A stretch of 64,000 nucleotides of DNA from Rotaria sordida (GCA_905250125.1 CAJNOL010000976.1:25604-89603); one strand, 5' to 3'. Counted from the stretch's first letter, positions 34,311 through 46,305 are shown. The notes: generated by a model from the letters alone, not told the origin. Numbers and translations: made by a program.

Positions 34311-34875
34311 ATTTCTTCTGTTGTTGTTGTTGTTGTTACTTTATAAAGCGCGCATGTGTTTGAAATCAAACGTAAATATTTGAGATGATAAGATCATATG
34401 AGATTGTTTTTTATCGTTTCTCTTTCTTGTGTCTATATCAGTGACTACATAAGAATGACTCATTCATGTATTAGGTGAGAAAAAAAATCGGTTTCTGCTT
34501 TCGTTAGCATCTGATAAACGTTTACAGTGCCAACTAAATGTTTTTCACTCCGAGATCTGAGCAGTAACACATTTCTATAACTCAGTCTTGCTGGACAATA
34601 GGTATACATTTTATCTCAAGAATTTCACGACAGAAATTAGAATGATTTCGATGTACTACTTTTACTATTTTCTCAATCAAATAAAAGCATTTCGAAATTA
34701 TACAATATAGTTTATAGCATTCATCACTCTTGCACTGTATAGAAATATAGTGAATATTTTTTCATTCATACGAGAGCATGGGTATGGGCGGGTGTAGGTC
34801 TCTCCGTTCTTTTTAACCAGACCCACACTCCGCTTTCTCTGAAAATCAATCTACAGCTGTGTCCACCTATGATAA
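34311..34875. other. upstream region of the P450 gene
   Basis: A TGT trinucleotide repeat at about 34,319-34,337 lies just upstream of the start codon. The telomere-like hairpin at 34,776-34,832 is listed separately. Confidence 0.5.
34776..34832. repeat. telomere-like hairpin
   Basis: GCATGGGTATGGGCGGGTGT, the loop AGGTCTCTCCGTTCTTTTTA, then CCAGACCCACACTCCGC, a degenerate but recognisable inverted repeat. Confidence 0.65.
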
Positions 34876-35450
34876 TAAAAGTTTTTTTTGTTTTTCGATT
34901 CGATGTCAATGTATTTTCTATAGTAATCTATACAAGTTGACCATTTTGCATCGATATCCGAGGTTAGAATTTTGTCACATAGTACACTTAAGATGTTATC
35001 TCATCAAATCGATAGACAGAGGCCTCCACATATGACAATAGAAAACTTTTTTTATTTATATTCATACCGTTGTTGAGTTGAAGATACAATATTTTGTACA
35101 AGTCGATCATGCTGTATTGATGTTTGAAATCGAACTTTCGGTACATAGTTGACGTAGCAAGTTCGGTATTATTGGAATCGATACATAGAGATCTCCATAC
35201 ACGGTGATTGGAAAGCTTTTCTATTCGCACTGTCGATAGATTCAATATTCAATAGTTTATGTAGAACTTAGCCATTCTAAATCAATATCTGAAGTGAGCA
35301 TTTTTTTCCATGTCATGCAGTTAAGATGTTAGATCCTGAAATCGCTATCTTGTGATCCCTACCTAATAGAAGAGAAAGTTTTTTTTTCTTATTTCCCTAT
35401 TTGCATCGTGTTGAGGTTTAAAACATAATTTTCTACATTCAGAAAATCAA
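34876..35450. repeat. degenerate tandem repeat, period about 165 bp, three copies and part of a fourth
   Basis: Units begin with AAAGTTTTTTTT-like strings at about 34,878, 35,041, 35,211 and 35,371. They share GTTGA.GT..A..ATA.TATTTTGTACAAGT, GATC..GC.T.TTGATGTTTGAA and ATCGATA.A.AGA..CTCCA. Identity is moderate. Frames inside are incidental. Confidence 0.6.
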
Positions 35451-36217
35451 ACAATCGAAATATAATGAAACTTAGAAATTTTTAAAGCGATTTTTCAAAT
35501 ATTTTGCCTACAATTCTGTCAAATTTTGTCGTACAAAAGACGAAAGCGGATGAGCAATGATCTCGGTTCATTACGAAACTGAATAAAAGTCACTTATACA
35601 GAATTAGTGTCAAATTCTGAGCATTGTAGACGTCTTACTTTTTGAAGAATCTCAATTTCATTTTTTTTTACAGAAAATTCAAGGGCATCGGTAGACCATC
35701 GGAACAGTGAAAAAACTATTTTGCTTGAATTCCATTAAAATACACTTTCTAAACTAAAATTTGATGCTAATTACGAATATGAGGTCCAAATCTTAGAAAA
35801 GCTTAGCTTTGGATGAAAAAACGCGCGTAAAAGCTGAAGGACGAACAGAAAAAAATATTTCCTTTTTATGAGAGATTTTGAACGAAACGGTAAGGTTCTA
35901 CAATGCCGAAAATGAAAATCAACCCAACAGTGGAACATCATAACGGATGATTAGGCGATTCAATATTGTAAGCAACACAATTGTGAGCAGTGCTTTAACG
36001 TCATCTCTATGAAACATTTCGAATAATTTTTCCAAAAGTTCGAAGGAGAATGAAAATAAATAGTGATGTTGACGATAACTAGCGCCTTTCTTTGATTATA
36101 TTGGTTTCATCTAGTTTCTTTTTTTTGGAATGAGCACTAATGGATGAATTCAAACTCGGACTTGCAGAGAAGAATAAGCGAAAGAGAATTGTCATTCGAT
36201 ATATTCATTAATTGATT
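35451..36217. other. intergenic, nothing recognisable
   Basis: AT-rich, with no long frame, inverted repeat or splice pair supported. Confidence 0.45.
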
Positions 36218-36790
36218 TCAAGGTGCACTAGTATGAATAAAGGAGGAAGAATTTGTTTCAATTATATAGAAGAGCAATGTCAGATTGAGATAAAAGCGCA
36301 ATTCTTTATTATATAATGCGTCGTTTACTATTGAACAACAGGCGTATTCATCAAATTTAGCCGATATAACTTTCAATTGTTCGAGAAGTTGATCAAACAT
36401 CTTCAATTCATCGATTACATAAAGCAGGTTCTGTTTGATAACATTGATCACATTCTTGCTTATAGTACTCTATGAATCCAGCGAAAAAAAGGAATCCAAT
36501 GTCGTCTTTTCATCCCTACAGACTTCTATCGTGTCTTCCAGAGTCAAGTCGGTGACATCTTTTTCATAAACGAAAATTCGGCGAATGGACTCATGGTCGA
36601 AAAAACTGTTTCAATTGCTCAATAGAGCCTGCTAAACAAACCAAAATATTGTGATAACGTTTATGCATTTCATGTATTTGGTCGATCGTCTTGCAGATAA
36701 CTACGTTCGGAAGTTCATTGAGATGTACAAAAACGATTTTTAAGATTTTTTTTTATTGAAATGCGCGTTATATGTTTTTGTTCATCTGTC
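36218..36790 (-). pseudogene. decayed coiled-coil gene fragment
   Basis: From about 36,740 down, the minus strand reads LNELPNVVICKTIDQIHEMH and SIEQLKQFFRP before a stop. A shifted frame then gives FVYEKDVTDLTLEDTIEVCR, and the stretch 36,451-36,218 reads INVIKQNLLYVIDELKMFDQ and QLKVISAKFDEYACC. Heptad-like leucine spacing suggests a coiled coil. The frames are broken by stops and shifts, so it is not a working gene. The family is unknown. It may once have joined the short frame upstream at 37,107. Confidence 0.45.
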
Positions 36791-37106
36791 ACAAATTTGA
36801 CTGGGTAAAATTAAACAGAATGAGTAGCCGTATGTGAAAACCTGGCATTAACTAATGGAAATATGTCTCTTATTGAGTAATCGTGGTTGAAAAAAAAATG
36901 TCAATTCCATCCTATTTTACGTCATGCACATTTACGATTGCAAGAACAAAAAAAAAGAATGCTAGAAAGAAAGAGAATTCGAGCCGAATCTATTATTCAT
37001 AACATAATTATATATCGAAAATGTACTGAATCAGCCATACACACGTTCAGTTATATAGTTTTTATCTTGTTTATTATTGATTATTACTATCAAGAAAAAA
37101 AAGTGA

Positions 37107-37304
37107 CTATGATGAATCGCAAATAAGTTTATGATTAATCTGTTGTAGTACATCCACTTCGTTGATAGCCTGTTGAAATTGTCCATTTCGTATACATTTC
37201 TTCAATTCGTCTAAATGAATAGTGAATTGTTGCTGGTATACTGATTGATTAGTTTCAGTAGAAAGATTAATCGATTTTGTTTGATCATTGTGATATTCAG
37301 AAGC
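37107..37304 (-). CDS. short hypothetical frame, possibly exon 1 of the decayed gene
   Basis: Reads MASEYHNDQTKSINLSTETN and then FTIHLDELKKCIRNGQFQQA, ending DSS, 65 aa. The amphipathic C-terminal half looks like a genuine helix-rich protein start, but no family is recognised and no clear donor site follows. It lies on the same strand upstream of the decayed coiled-coil fragment. Confidence 0.35.
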   Translation of the reverse strand, partial: ASEYHNDQTKSINLSTETNQSVYQQQFTIHLDELKKCIRNGQFQQAINEVDVLQQINHKLICDSS

Positions 37305-37897
37305 CATACTAACCAATATTATTAGTATTACTTGACCTTCTTCAAACAGAGAATGAAAGATGTAAAGTGATTTGCTTCGATCATGACTGGTATATATATA
37401 TATATGTAAAATAAATAGTTACTCATATCGCCTATCATAAAACTTGTCTTGCATAAAAATTTTTATTCGACTATGAGTAATAATCAAAGAAAAGTATGAT
37501 AATTATTCAATTTATGTTTGTATATGATGATTCAGAAGCAGTAGGAAACTTGAAACACAAAATGAATGTATTTCGAGATATTTCTTCAATTGTCTTATGA
37601 AACTTTTTATACAAATTTGGCAATCTTCAGAACGAACGACAATTATTAATACTATATATAAGATTGAATTGCATCTATGTTTCGAAAAATGTATCTTTAG
37701 ATTTCACAACGAAAAATAATCATGTCAAACAGATTTGTACAAATTAATCGTCTTTCGAAATAACTAGAAGATCCATCATTGATTTTAGATTATATTTCGC
37801 AAATCTCTATTATATCATTTATCGATTTATCTTATGCAATGAATGCATTCCCTTCGTTGAGAAAGAAGATTTGATATTAGAATGGCTTTCAGTATAA

Positions 37898-37943
37898 GGG
37901 TGGGTGTGGGTATAGATCATTCTTTTACTCACACCCACACCCT
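37898..37943. repeat. telomere-like hairpin, best copy
   Basis: GGGTGGGTGTGGGTATAGAT opens the left arm, TCATTCTTTTA is the loop, and CTCACACCCACACCCT closes it. The core arm GGGTGTGGGT pairs with ACCCACACCC almost perfectly. Confidence 0.8.
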
Positions 37944-38650
37944 CAAGACGAAGATACGATAGTTTTTCTTCCATTATGAGAAATATAAGCGAAAGAGTTA
38001 GAATACCTATTCAAATGATTCTTCAAGTGCATTGAATGACAAAATATAAGTGTGTGCAAACTATTGAAAAAAATTCGTATTGATTCATTGCATTTCAATA
38101 ACTTTCTTTTTATTTGCAATTCATCTGTGAAATTATTTTTTGCTCGAAGGACGTATAATTATTCTATTGAATAGAATGTATATGAAAATCAATGACCAAA
38201 TAATGCACAGAGCTTGGTTATGATTCATAGATCATAGTTCGATGATTCAAATCTTTGAGTCTCTAGTATCTCTTCGAAATTTGGATAAAACCATGAAAGA
38301 AAAATCTCAGATGTTTATAGCATGTGTATCTCAAGGCAAAAACGAAATTCTTCATGACAATCGAAAGTGATATGTGTGATTTGTTAAAATAAGAAAATCG
38401 ACTGTGCAAGCGATTAATGAAGTGTTCTTTTAAATATCAAGCGAGTGAATATTAAGACTCCAAAATAGTGAAGTGAGAAAATACTTATGCTTCAATTCAA
38501 AAATTGATATCGAGAAGTCATAAGGGACCCAACCAGTTGGTAAAGACAAGTAAGGTAGATCATTTTTTGGTAAGGAGAATGTGAATCCTTTTTTCAACTA
38601 TTTTGATTTTCTTGCTCGAAATCGATACAAAAAGGTGAGTAACGAAAAGT

Positions 38651-38694
38651 ATGGGTGTGGTTGACATTGAGGAGAAGACCTACACTTGCACTCC
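38651..38694. repeat. telomere-like hairpin, degenerate
   Basis: ATGGGTGTGG, the loop GAGGAGAAGACC (the reverse-strand form of the TCTTCTC loop), then CTACACTTGCACTCC. Confidence 0.55.
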
Positions 38695-38991
38695 ATTTCG
38701 GTCGAAGGAATCTGTGAATCTCATTCTCACTTTTTTCTATCTGTGTATAGTTGCTATTCTTCATTCGTGTTAATTTATTTTTGGTAATTTTGAACCTATC
38801 AAATTAAAATACATTTTAGTATTTTTCTAAATTCAAGTTCGATGAAAGACAGAGAAATAGGTAAAGAAAGAAATAGAAATAATAATTATTATAATGTAAA
38901 AGTATTTTGTAAATAAAAGTCAAAAGAATAAATACATTGAAAAAGTAGAAAAGATAACAATTTGTTTTTTTAGAGATTCTTTCTGAAATAT

Positions 38992-41269
38992 TCACTTCTT
39001 GTTTGAGATCTTGTTTGTGTTGATAATTGTTGGCACATTACTAGGAAAACTAACACGATCTGGACCAGTTACACAAATCGAGAATTCTCCCATCACAAGT
39101 GGACTGTACGTCGTGACAACCAAAATGTATGTATTATTAGCCTGGAAATTATCTGTGAATTGAAACTGATGATTGCCACCACTATCATCATTTTGTGCAA
39201 GTAAATACCCAGACGGATTGGATGGCTCAAAATTGTTCTGATAGAGACAGCCATAAAGATCGATATTGCTACTACTGATGAAAGTGTAACAGCCTGTAGT
39301 AGGCATGGTCACCTGAATTGTCTTGTAGTAGTAGTAGTAGTTTGATACTGGACTGTTTGGACGATTATACGTTGAACTATTGTTTGTTAATGCATTTAAA
39401 TAGCATGAAATAATAGCAGACGAAGAACATGTTGATGCTACAAATATTGAAGGAAAAAGTAAATAGAAAACATTGAACTGATCTGACAAAAAAAAAACAA
39501 GTCCAAAATGCATTTTCTACAATCGAACGCAAGTCAGATAATATTTTTTGATCGAATTTTCATTTTTTTTTGTTTTTATTAACTTCAAATAGCAGTAATT
39601 TGTCAGGACAAAGTTGAATTGTTCGAATATCAAAATATTTGAAGAGTTTTCAATATCTTGTCAAACTAGAACAATAGCCCTCATGGTTCACATTAACATA
39701 GGATCAATTTCAAACACAATGCTAGCTAGTCCATGACGTATTCTAATAACAAGTGAGACATTATTTTAGAGAATGAAGAAAATGATGATCAAAATGTTGA
39801 TAGATCTATTATTTGTTATTGACAAAATTTTAGCATTAATCTATTTAGACAAAGACCTGCTTTGTCCTTGTCTCATTTATTCCACTATCTTAGACAAAAT
39901 CAAGCAGATATTCATGATCAACACCAAATTCTAATCCTTATAAGAAAATAAGTTTTCGGACTTGCTTAAGTCAACATGCATTCTGCATAGATGATATTTT
40001 TTCATCTTAATAACATGCATGACATTTCATTCTATTCAAAATTCGATATTGATCATGAATATCGCCTTGATTTACGCTGAAAATTCGAGGTAGTAGAGAG
40101 ATAAATCTCCATTAAGAATATATCGATGTCAAAATAATCGAAACAACAAATAGATTGTCAAAAATTCTGCTCGAGCTATTCTCATCAAATTTTTATAATA
40201 TTCTTGGCACTCGGAGAGAGGATCAATTATAAACTTTGAAAATATTATTTGGCATAGAAGCTTATGGAAACTCATGCCATAAATAGTGGTCAAATCGGTT
40301 AGAACGCTGTTCTACTCACCCGTCGTTGTGGTTGTTATCGCGGTGGTCACGGACTGGAAAGCAACACTAGTTGGACCGGATACATTAACCGAGAACGCTC
40401 CCATCACAAGTGGACTGTACGTCGTGACAACCAAAATGTATATAGCATTAGCTTCGAGATAAATACTGAATTGAAACTGATTATAGCCACCGGTATCATC
40501 ATCTCGTGTACGTACATTCAAAGACGAATTGGATGGATCGAAATAGTTCTGGTAGAGATAACCATAAAGATCGATATTACTCTGACTCTTGAAAGTGTAA
40601 ACGCCCGATGTATATATGAACACCCGAATTGCCTCGTAGTAGGTTGAATTTGATGAAGCGCCGGAACGAGTATACGTTGGACTATTGATAGTCAATTGCG
40701 ATGTATAATACGAATAATATACTTGTGAAATGACTATTCAAAACAAAAAGATGAACTGTCAAGATCTGTAACATTGACAGATCGATAGAATTGATTTCTG
40801 ATGTTCTCCATGCTTAAGCTTCTCTAACCATCTCAGAAATCGATATGGATTTCTTACGGACCGATCAAACTCAAAATTTTTTGTAGATAATAGCCATGAT
40901 TAGAAAGGATTATCATCAAAGTTTCATACGATCAAAAAAGAAGAAAATTCGGGAGTAGTAGCTCTCAATACCATTTAAAGTGACATACATATATAGAATA
41001 GTTTATTTTGTAAACTTACAAAATAACTTTCTCTTTATTGTTTGTCTCCATTGATATTTTAATATTCACAAGCTTCTCTTTTTTCTAAGACCAGTATCAT
41101 ATGGCTATTACCATATAAATTCATAAAAATTACTTTTTGAAATGTCAAACAGTAGTGAAAATCAAACGTCTTACTTACTTGTCGTGTCCGTTGGTGCACT
41201 AGCGCTGAATTGGACAAAGCCAATAATGATCATCACGAGTGCACTGCAAATAAATTGCATGGATTTCAT
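38992..41269 (-). CDS. secreted protein with two PPC-like domains, three exons
   Basis: Predicted extracellular protein of unknown role. Exons 41,269-41,179, 40,733-40,320 and 39,437-38,992 join in matching phases to 316 aa. Exon 1 is a signal peptide (MKSMQFICSALVMIIIGFVQ, then FSASA). Exons 2 and 3 each encode one domain of a tandem pair: YYEAIRVFIYTSGVYTFKSQ ... IDLYGYLYQNYFDPSNSS ... DDDTGGYNQFQF ... YILVVTTYSPLVMGAFSV ... GP, repeated as YTFISSSNIDLYGCLYQNNF ... DDSGGNHQFQF ... VVTTYSPLVMGEFSI. This pattern matches bacterial pre-peptidase C-terminal (PPC) beta-sandwich domains, common in bdelloid secreted proteins. A Thr-rich linker joins the domains. Domain-per-exon structure and near-identical stretches (YSPLVMG) point to duplication. 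Introns are 445 and 882 nt, long for this window. Confidence 0.75.
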
Positions 41270-41337
41270 TGTATCGTCGGTAATCAACAAAGATCAAAAG
41301 TAAAAATGTGTGTAGTTCTTGATGGTTACTCTCTCGG

Positions 41338-41345
41338 TATTTATA
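41338..41345 (-). promoter_or_regulatory. TATA box of the secreted PPC-like gene
   Basis: The minus strand reads TATAAATACC, with the box about 70 nt upstream of the start codon at 41,269, a good core-promoter position. Confidence 0.45.
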
Positions 41346-41435
41346 GATATATGTGTTTGATACAAATTGCGCACGTACTTTATCGAACCTGATTATTCAT
41401 CTAGCCAAAATAAGGAACTGTGCACAATTTACTTT

Positions 41436-41774
41436 TTTTTGTGAATAATCGAGTGTGTTTCAGATCTATTTTTAAACTCTATGATATTCTATTTGAATCG
41501 ATTGAATTGTATGACATACATATCAAAAATCATCATATATATTACAATTTGCGCAGTATATTCATTCAGGTATTCACTTAAACAATCATAAAGACCAAAA
41601 AAAAAACAGTTTTTTTTTGCCTTTATGTTTATTTTTGACACCTGAATGAATATACTGCGTAAATTCCAATACGTACGATGGTTTTTAATATGTATGTCGT
41701 GCAATTCAATCGATTCAAATAGAATATCATAGAGTTTAAAAATAGATCTGAAAAACTCTCAATTATTCAAAATC
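41436..41774. mobile_element. foldback MITE, about 340 bp
   Basis: Arms of about 145 bp are inverted copies: TTCAGATCTATTTTTAAACT (41,459) pairs with AGTTTAAAAATAGATCTGAA (41,733), and GCAGTATATTCATTCAGGT (41,553) with ACCTGAATGAATATACTGC (41,640). The centre is a short A/T tract. Outer bases GAATAATC and, inverted, GAATAATT mark the approximate tips. Target duplication unclear. Confidence 0.8.
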
Positions 41775-43184
41775 CCAATTTTCCGCAACTCCTTTTTTTC
41801 AAGCTAGTTGAATAGTCAGGCACGACAGAACATGCACAGTCGACAAAAAAGGTACACACTAATAAATAGAGAGAGAGAGAGAGCAACCATCGAGAATCAA
41901 ACATATTTTACTATGCACCTTTGATGACAACAGCGTTACGGTGAAGGTAATGCAATGTAAGTAAGGTGCCACTAATTGAAAATTTGAATAGATGTTGTTT
42001 TAGTTATTTATACATGACTGAATAGAGAACATCGAACTGGTCAAGAATAGATGACTTTTAATTTTTTTAAGATGTTATCTTGCAGTCAAAAATGGACATT
42101 TTTTTTTTCGAAGGATCTGCAACTATTATATGATATTATTTCATGATAGATTGACGAAGAAAATGAAAATATTTTGCTGTTTAAAATATAGATTATAAAA
42201 TTTATATGAAATATATTCAATAATATCATTATTGAAATTATGAAAATGTTTAGTTCAATTAATGAAATGATTGATAAACAAGATATGACTATGATTTATT
42301 TTATATGATTGAATAGATATTTGATCAACAAATATAATATTGAATATATTTTAAGAAAATTAGTAGAAAAATCTTCCAATTATAAAATCAATACAAAGAT
42401 AATATAAATTATGATATATTTGATACATTCATTCGATTTTCATAATAGCTTAGAAAATGGATTAAATTCATTGAATAATACAGAATGAGTATTATAAAAA
42501 CTTCAAATTTTGAGAATATTCTGTCAAATATTTCATTGGAGTAGAGATAAGAGACTTTTTACTAAAATAATCAATGCAATAAAATCGATAAGCTAGGTCA
42601 AATCTGATCATAAATGATCTCTTCGATATGAATTTCATTTTTTTTTAAAAAGATTTTATATAATTTAGTATGACGATCTTTATCACTATGATTTAGAACT
42701 ATGGAATCATCAAGTTCATTTGAACTAATTTCTTTTTATACCTAAGATTCTGATAAAAAAAATCAATGCAACATTCAATTCTATTATGAATCAATTTTAT
42801 AAAAGTTCATTTCGTACTGTATAATATCAAACGTTTATAAAGTATAGGGAGAGAAATTTGGACATCCTTCGTCGTGAACATATCTAAGGCATCATTACCG
42901 TAGTAGCGTAAACAAGTACGAGCTAGAATTGACTCAACCACTATCCTCTAGAAGGTTTTGAGTCTATTCTGGATACATCACCAGAGGATCTTCATCTCCT
43001 CTGCAGACATAGTCAAGTGTCGACTGAGGCCCTAAGCAATTTTTTTTTGTGATTACGCTATTACATCACAGACACCTTAGTAATCAGTGTTCTTCTTTTC
43101 CTCCATAGACTGTCGTCAACATAACAACGAAAATAAACTGCTGTTGGATTATTATGAAAAACGATTGAATTTAATATAAATGTC
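41775..43184. other. AT-rich intergenic region
   Basis: A GA dinucleotide run lies at about 41,867-41,882. A less AT-rich stretch at 42,860-43,130 (with CTAGAAGGTTTTGAGTC) looks different from its surroundings but contains no long frame. Nothing else was seen. Confidence 0.4.
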
Positions 43185-43240
43185 ATGTGGATGTGAGGGT
43201 GAGTCTCGTTTAAGTGGATACGTGAATCCACACCCGTATA
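43185..43240. repeat. telomere-like hairpin, degenerate
   Basis: CATGTGGATGTGAGGGTGAG, a loop with GTCTCGTTTAAG, then GTGAATCCACACCCGTAT. Confidence 0.6.
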
Positions 43241-43891
43241 GGATACTACAACTTTTTTCGTTCGGCCCTTCTAAAAGCTGCATATTGAGATCAAGTATTC
43301 TGTTATAATGCATAAACATATTTAGGATTATGTAAAAAATTTCAGACCTCTAGACTTTGTACAACATCTTATTTTTCTATTTCTTTCAAAACATGAAAAT
43401 TTATTACCACAAAAATATACAATGAATAGAGAATTTTGGGACAGAAATCATTGCTCATATGAAAATTTTATTCTTTTCTTTGATCGTTTAAAGAAATGTT
43501 TCATTTTCTTCTCTAAAGATAAAGATTTTTTCTAGTCCTTTTTATTTTTTGTTGTAAATGTAAAGATAAAATGATAGTTATAATTCTCATCTTTATTGTT
43601 TTTCCTAATTATTCATTATGTTTGTCTATATTTTTTGTTATTTAATTTTGTATCTAAATAAAATAGATGTCATAAAACTCAGACTTTAGAACGAGTAGTT
43701 ATTTAATGAGTAGTTCACTAGGACAGAAACTATCCTTGACTCAATTTCGATACAGAAATTTGAAATCCATAGAGACAGGAAAATGGCATTATTCCATCTC
43801 ATCTTTTCATGGGTATTTGATACAATATGTATTAGTTTTCAATTAGTACAAAACTCGATTTGTTTCCTAATAACTGATTTTGATGTGCGTA

Positions 43892-44799
43892 GATCTGACC
43901 AAGAGTTCTAAGAACATTAAATAGTAATGGAAAAATAATGAGATATTTTCAATTTTATTTTATCAAATACTGAGCATAGTTGCCATGATTATTTATGTTC
44001 GGGTCAATCCTTTCGACACAATTTATTAAAAGTTTTTTTGATCTCTTTTTCTAAAAAAATTTTAGCTACCTTGGATACCACATGAGCTAATTATATTTCG
44101 TTTGTTTTAAAAATTTAATGGAATTTTGTTCGATCATATCAGTTGCATTCTAGCATTACTAGTAATGTGATATCGATTTATTTTAGATAGGTTAGTCATA
44201 AGTCTTCTAATGCTAACTGGCTTATTGAAGATGAATTATCAAAGATTGTTGTTCATGAAAGCAGATTTTAACCAAAACTTTGTTTAGTATATTCTTTAAA
44301 TCAAATAAACCTGAGCGTTGATAAAGTCAAGACTGTAGATCACAATTATTATATTGAAAATTGCCGGAAGCCATTTGTTAATGAAATATGGAAAAAAAAA
44401 TGGACATTAGATTCAAAATGTACAAAATTGCTTGACGATCGTCATTTACTTCATAATCATCCAATGTCATTAATTCTATGACAGAAGAAGACATCAATAT
44501 AATGTCATACCCAACATATTCGCCAGGCCTGATACTATATAATTTTTGGCTAACTAATTCTATCGAATGTAGTTTAAGTGATTAAATAAATGAAACATGA
44601 TTAGCTCATATGATATCCAAGGTAGCTAAAATTTTTTTAGAAAAAGAGGTCAAAAAAGACTTTTAATAAATTGTACTAAAGGATTGACCCGGACATAAAT
44701 AATCATGGCAACTATGCTAAGCATTTGATAAAATAAAATTGAAAATATCTCATTATTTTTCCATTACTATTTAATATTCTTAGAACTTTTAGTCAGACC
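43892..44799 (+). mobile_element. mariner derivative folded back on its 3' coding end, 908 bp
   Basis: TA-flanked element whose arms (43,892 to about 44,100 and about 44,590-44,799) are inverted copies: GATCTGACCAAGAGTTCTAAG and, inverted, GGTCTGACTAAAAGTTCTAAG at the tips. The interior keeps decayed mariner transposase motifs on the plus strand: YIENCRKPFVNEIWKKKW near 44,355, YPTYSPGLILYNFWL near 44,510 (compare HPPYSPDLAP.DFWL), and in the right arm KTFNKLY...INNHGNYAKHLIK, the usual mariner C-terminus. The left arm is thus an inverted copy of the transposase 3' end. The N-terminal half is missing. Confidence 0.85.
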
Positions 44800-44926
44800 T
44801 ACGTATATAGTGAAATGTGCTTCGTTCTCAATTTGTACGATATACAAATATGTTTTTTTTTCTCTAAATTTAACATTTTGACCAAATTGAAAGTTTTATA
44901 ATCTCATAAACGTTAAGCACAGTTTG

Positions 44927-44985
44927 AGAATATGCTTTGCACCATGAGCTTAGCTCATGTGTCGTCTAGTTTCAGTTGCTAATCA
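44927..44985. repeat. dispersed repeat, second copy of the 25.4 kb motif
   Basis: GAGAATATGCTTTGCACCAT, GAGCTTAGCTCATGTGTCGT and CTAGTTTCA match the order of the copy at 25,365-25,440. Confidence 0.6.
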
Positions 44986-45419
44986 TGTTGTTTATTCAGT
45001 AACTGTTGCATCTGAGTAGATATGTGTGAAATCAGTCCTAACCACTGGAACCGAAAAACTTGGACCCACACATGTATAGATTTGACCTACTTAAATTAAT
45101 ACGTATCATCAACAACCTAGACCGATTCCATTTATCATGTATCAAAATACTCGAGATCTGCACGAACATCCTCATGGAGAACGAATTCAATTTGAGCAAT
45201 ACTTTTTCTCTTTGTGCATAATTATCAGATAAATTAATCTTTCTATAATTAAAATGATTTTTCTGAGTCAGAAAAATAAAAACAAAAAAGTAGTTTAACA
45301 TTATATTATGTATTATTTCCACATTTGTTTTAAACACTTCTTGTTTTTTTTTAATCTGTATTCGATTATTTTCATCAATCGAATCAACATATTTATTTTT
45401 CTTTAGATTAAGCAATCAT

Positions 45420-46245
45420 TTATTTTCCAACATTAGGTAATGTAAGCAAACCAAGACCACTTAAAAATTGAAATAAGTCTTGATTCGCAACCAAATTTTC
45501 CATTGAATGACAATTGTCAGCAACCTAAAAATAAATATAAATATTAAGAAAAAAAAAATAACAGCTAATAAAATTTTTTTGTTTCAATCATACCAGTATA
45601 TACTTATCACAACATTTCACTTCATGACTATTACATGCAGCCATATTAGGAACTTGAAATGTTTGTATATATGTATATATCTCTGGTCTAAAGGATAAAA
45701 TAAAAATAACATCGTCGAATATCATTTATAAAATAAAAATATAAACAACAAACCGGAAATTTGTAACATAGTGACTGCATTTCATCATACCCATAAAACC
45801 ACAATCCACATAGCCAACCTATATAAAATTTAATCTATTTAATTATTAAAATCTTTTCTGATAATACTTTTGTCTTTGTAGCTACAGTATGTGTAGCATG
45901 CTCAACTTTTGTTTGTGTTACGGTTGTAACTGGCTGTTCGTTAATACAACACCAATGTCTTTAAGAAAAAAAAAGAACCAAATTTCAGAAAGAAAAAAAC
46001 AAAAACTTTTTAATAACTTACGAAGCAACATTAGCAGTACGTCCTGAATTACTAGTTAATGATAATCGAACTGATTGTGGTAAATCAGCCCATTTAACTT
46101 TAGCTAAATATTCACGAGCCTTATCATTGAGCTAATAGAAAATAAATTAAGATTTAATTGAATTAATTATATAACTAACTTCGAATCGAACGGCATTGAC
46201 TGATATTAAAGCGAAGATACATAGGCAGACAACCGATTTCAACAT
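45420..46245 (-). CDS. small secreted cysteine-containing protein, six exons
   Basis: A gene hidden by its short exons. Exons on the minus strand: 46,245-46,180, 46,131-46,022, 45,958-45,868, 45,818-45,754, 45,687-45,594 and 45,524-45,420. All introns (44-69 nt) have GT..AG ends and all phases agree, giving 176 aa. Exon 1 is a signal peptide (MLKSVVCLCIFALISVNAVR). The mature part contains a paired-cysteine core: HWCCINEQPV, then VGYVDCGFMGMMKCSHYV, then VPNMAACNSHEVKCCDKYIL and VADNC. Eight to nine cysteines suggest disulfide bonds and an extracellular role. Uncharacterised invertebrate secreted proteins with a CC...DCGF.G...C.Y layout come to mind, but I cannot name a family. The stop codon lies within AAATAAATG. 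Confidence 0.85.
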
Positions 46246-46296
46246 GGCTATATTCTTGTAAAATCACAAAAATGATGGTCGTTTTATTTTGATTTT

Positions 46297-46305
46297 TTTT
46301 ATATA
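46297..46305 (-). promoter_or_regulatory. TATA box of the six-exon secreted gene
   Basis: The minus strand reads TATATAAAA, 52-60 nt upstream of the start codon at 46,245. Confidence 0.4.

Larger units (their letters stand above)
37317..38991. other. intergenic with two telomere-like hairpins
   Basis: Contains an AT dinucleotide run near 37,391-37,404, the hairpins at 37,898-37,943 and 38,651-38,694, and otherwise short frames. Confidence 0.5.
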
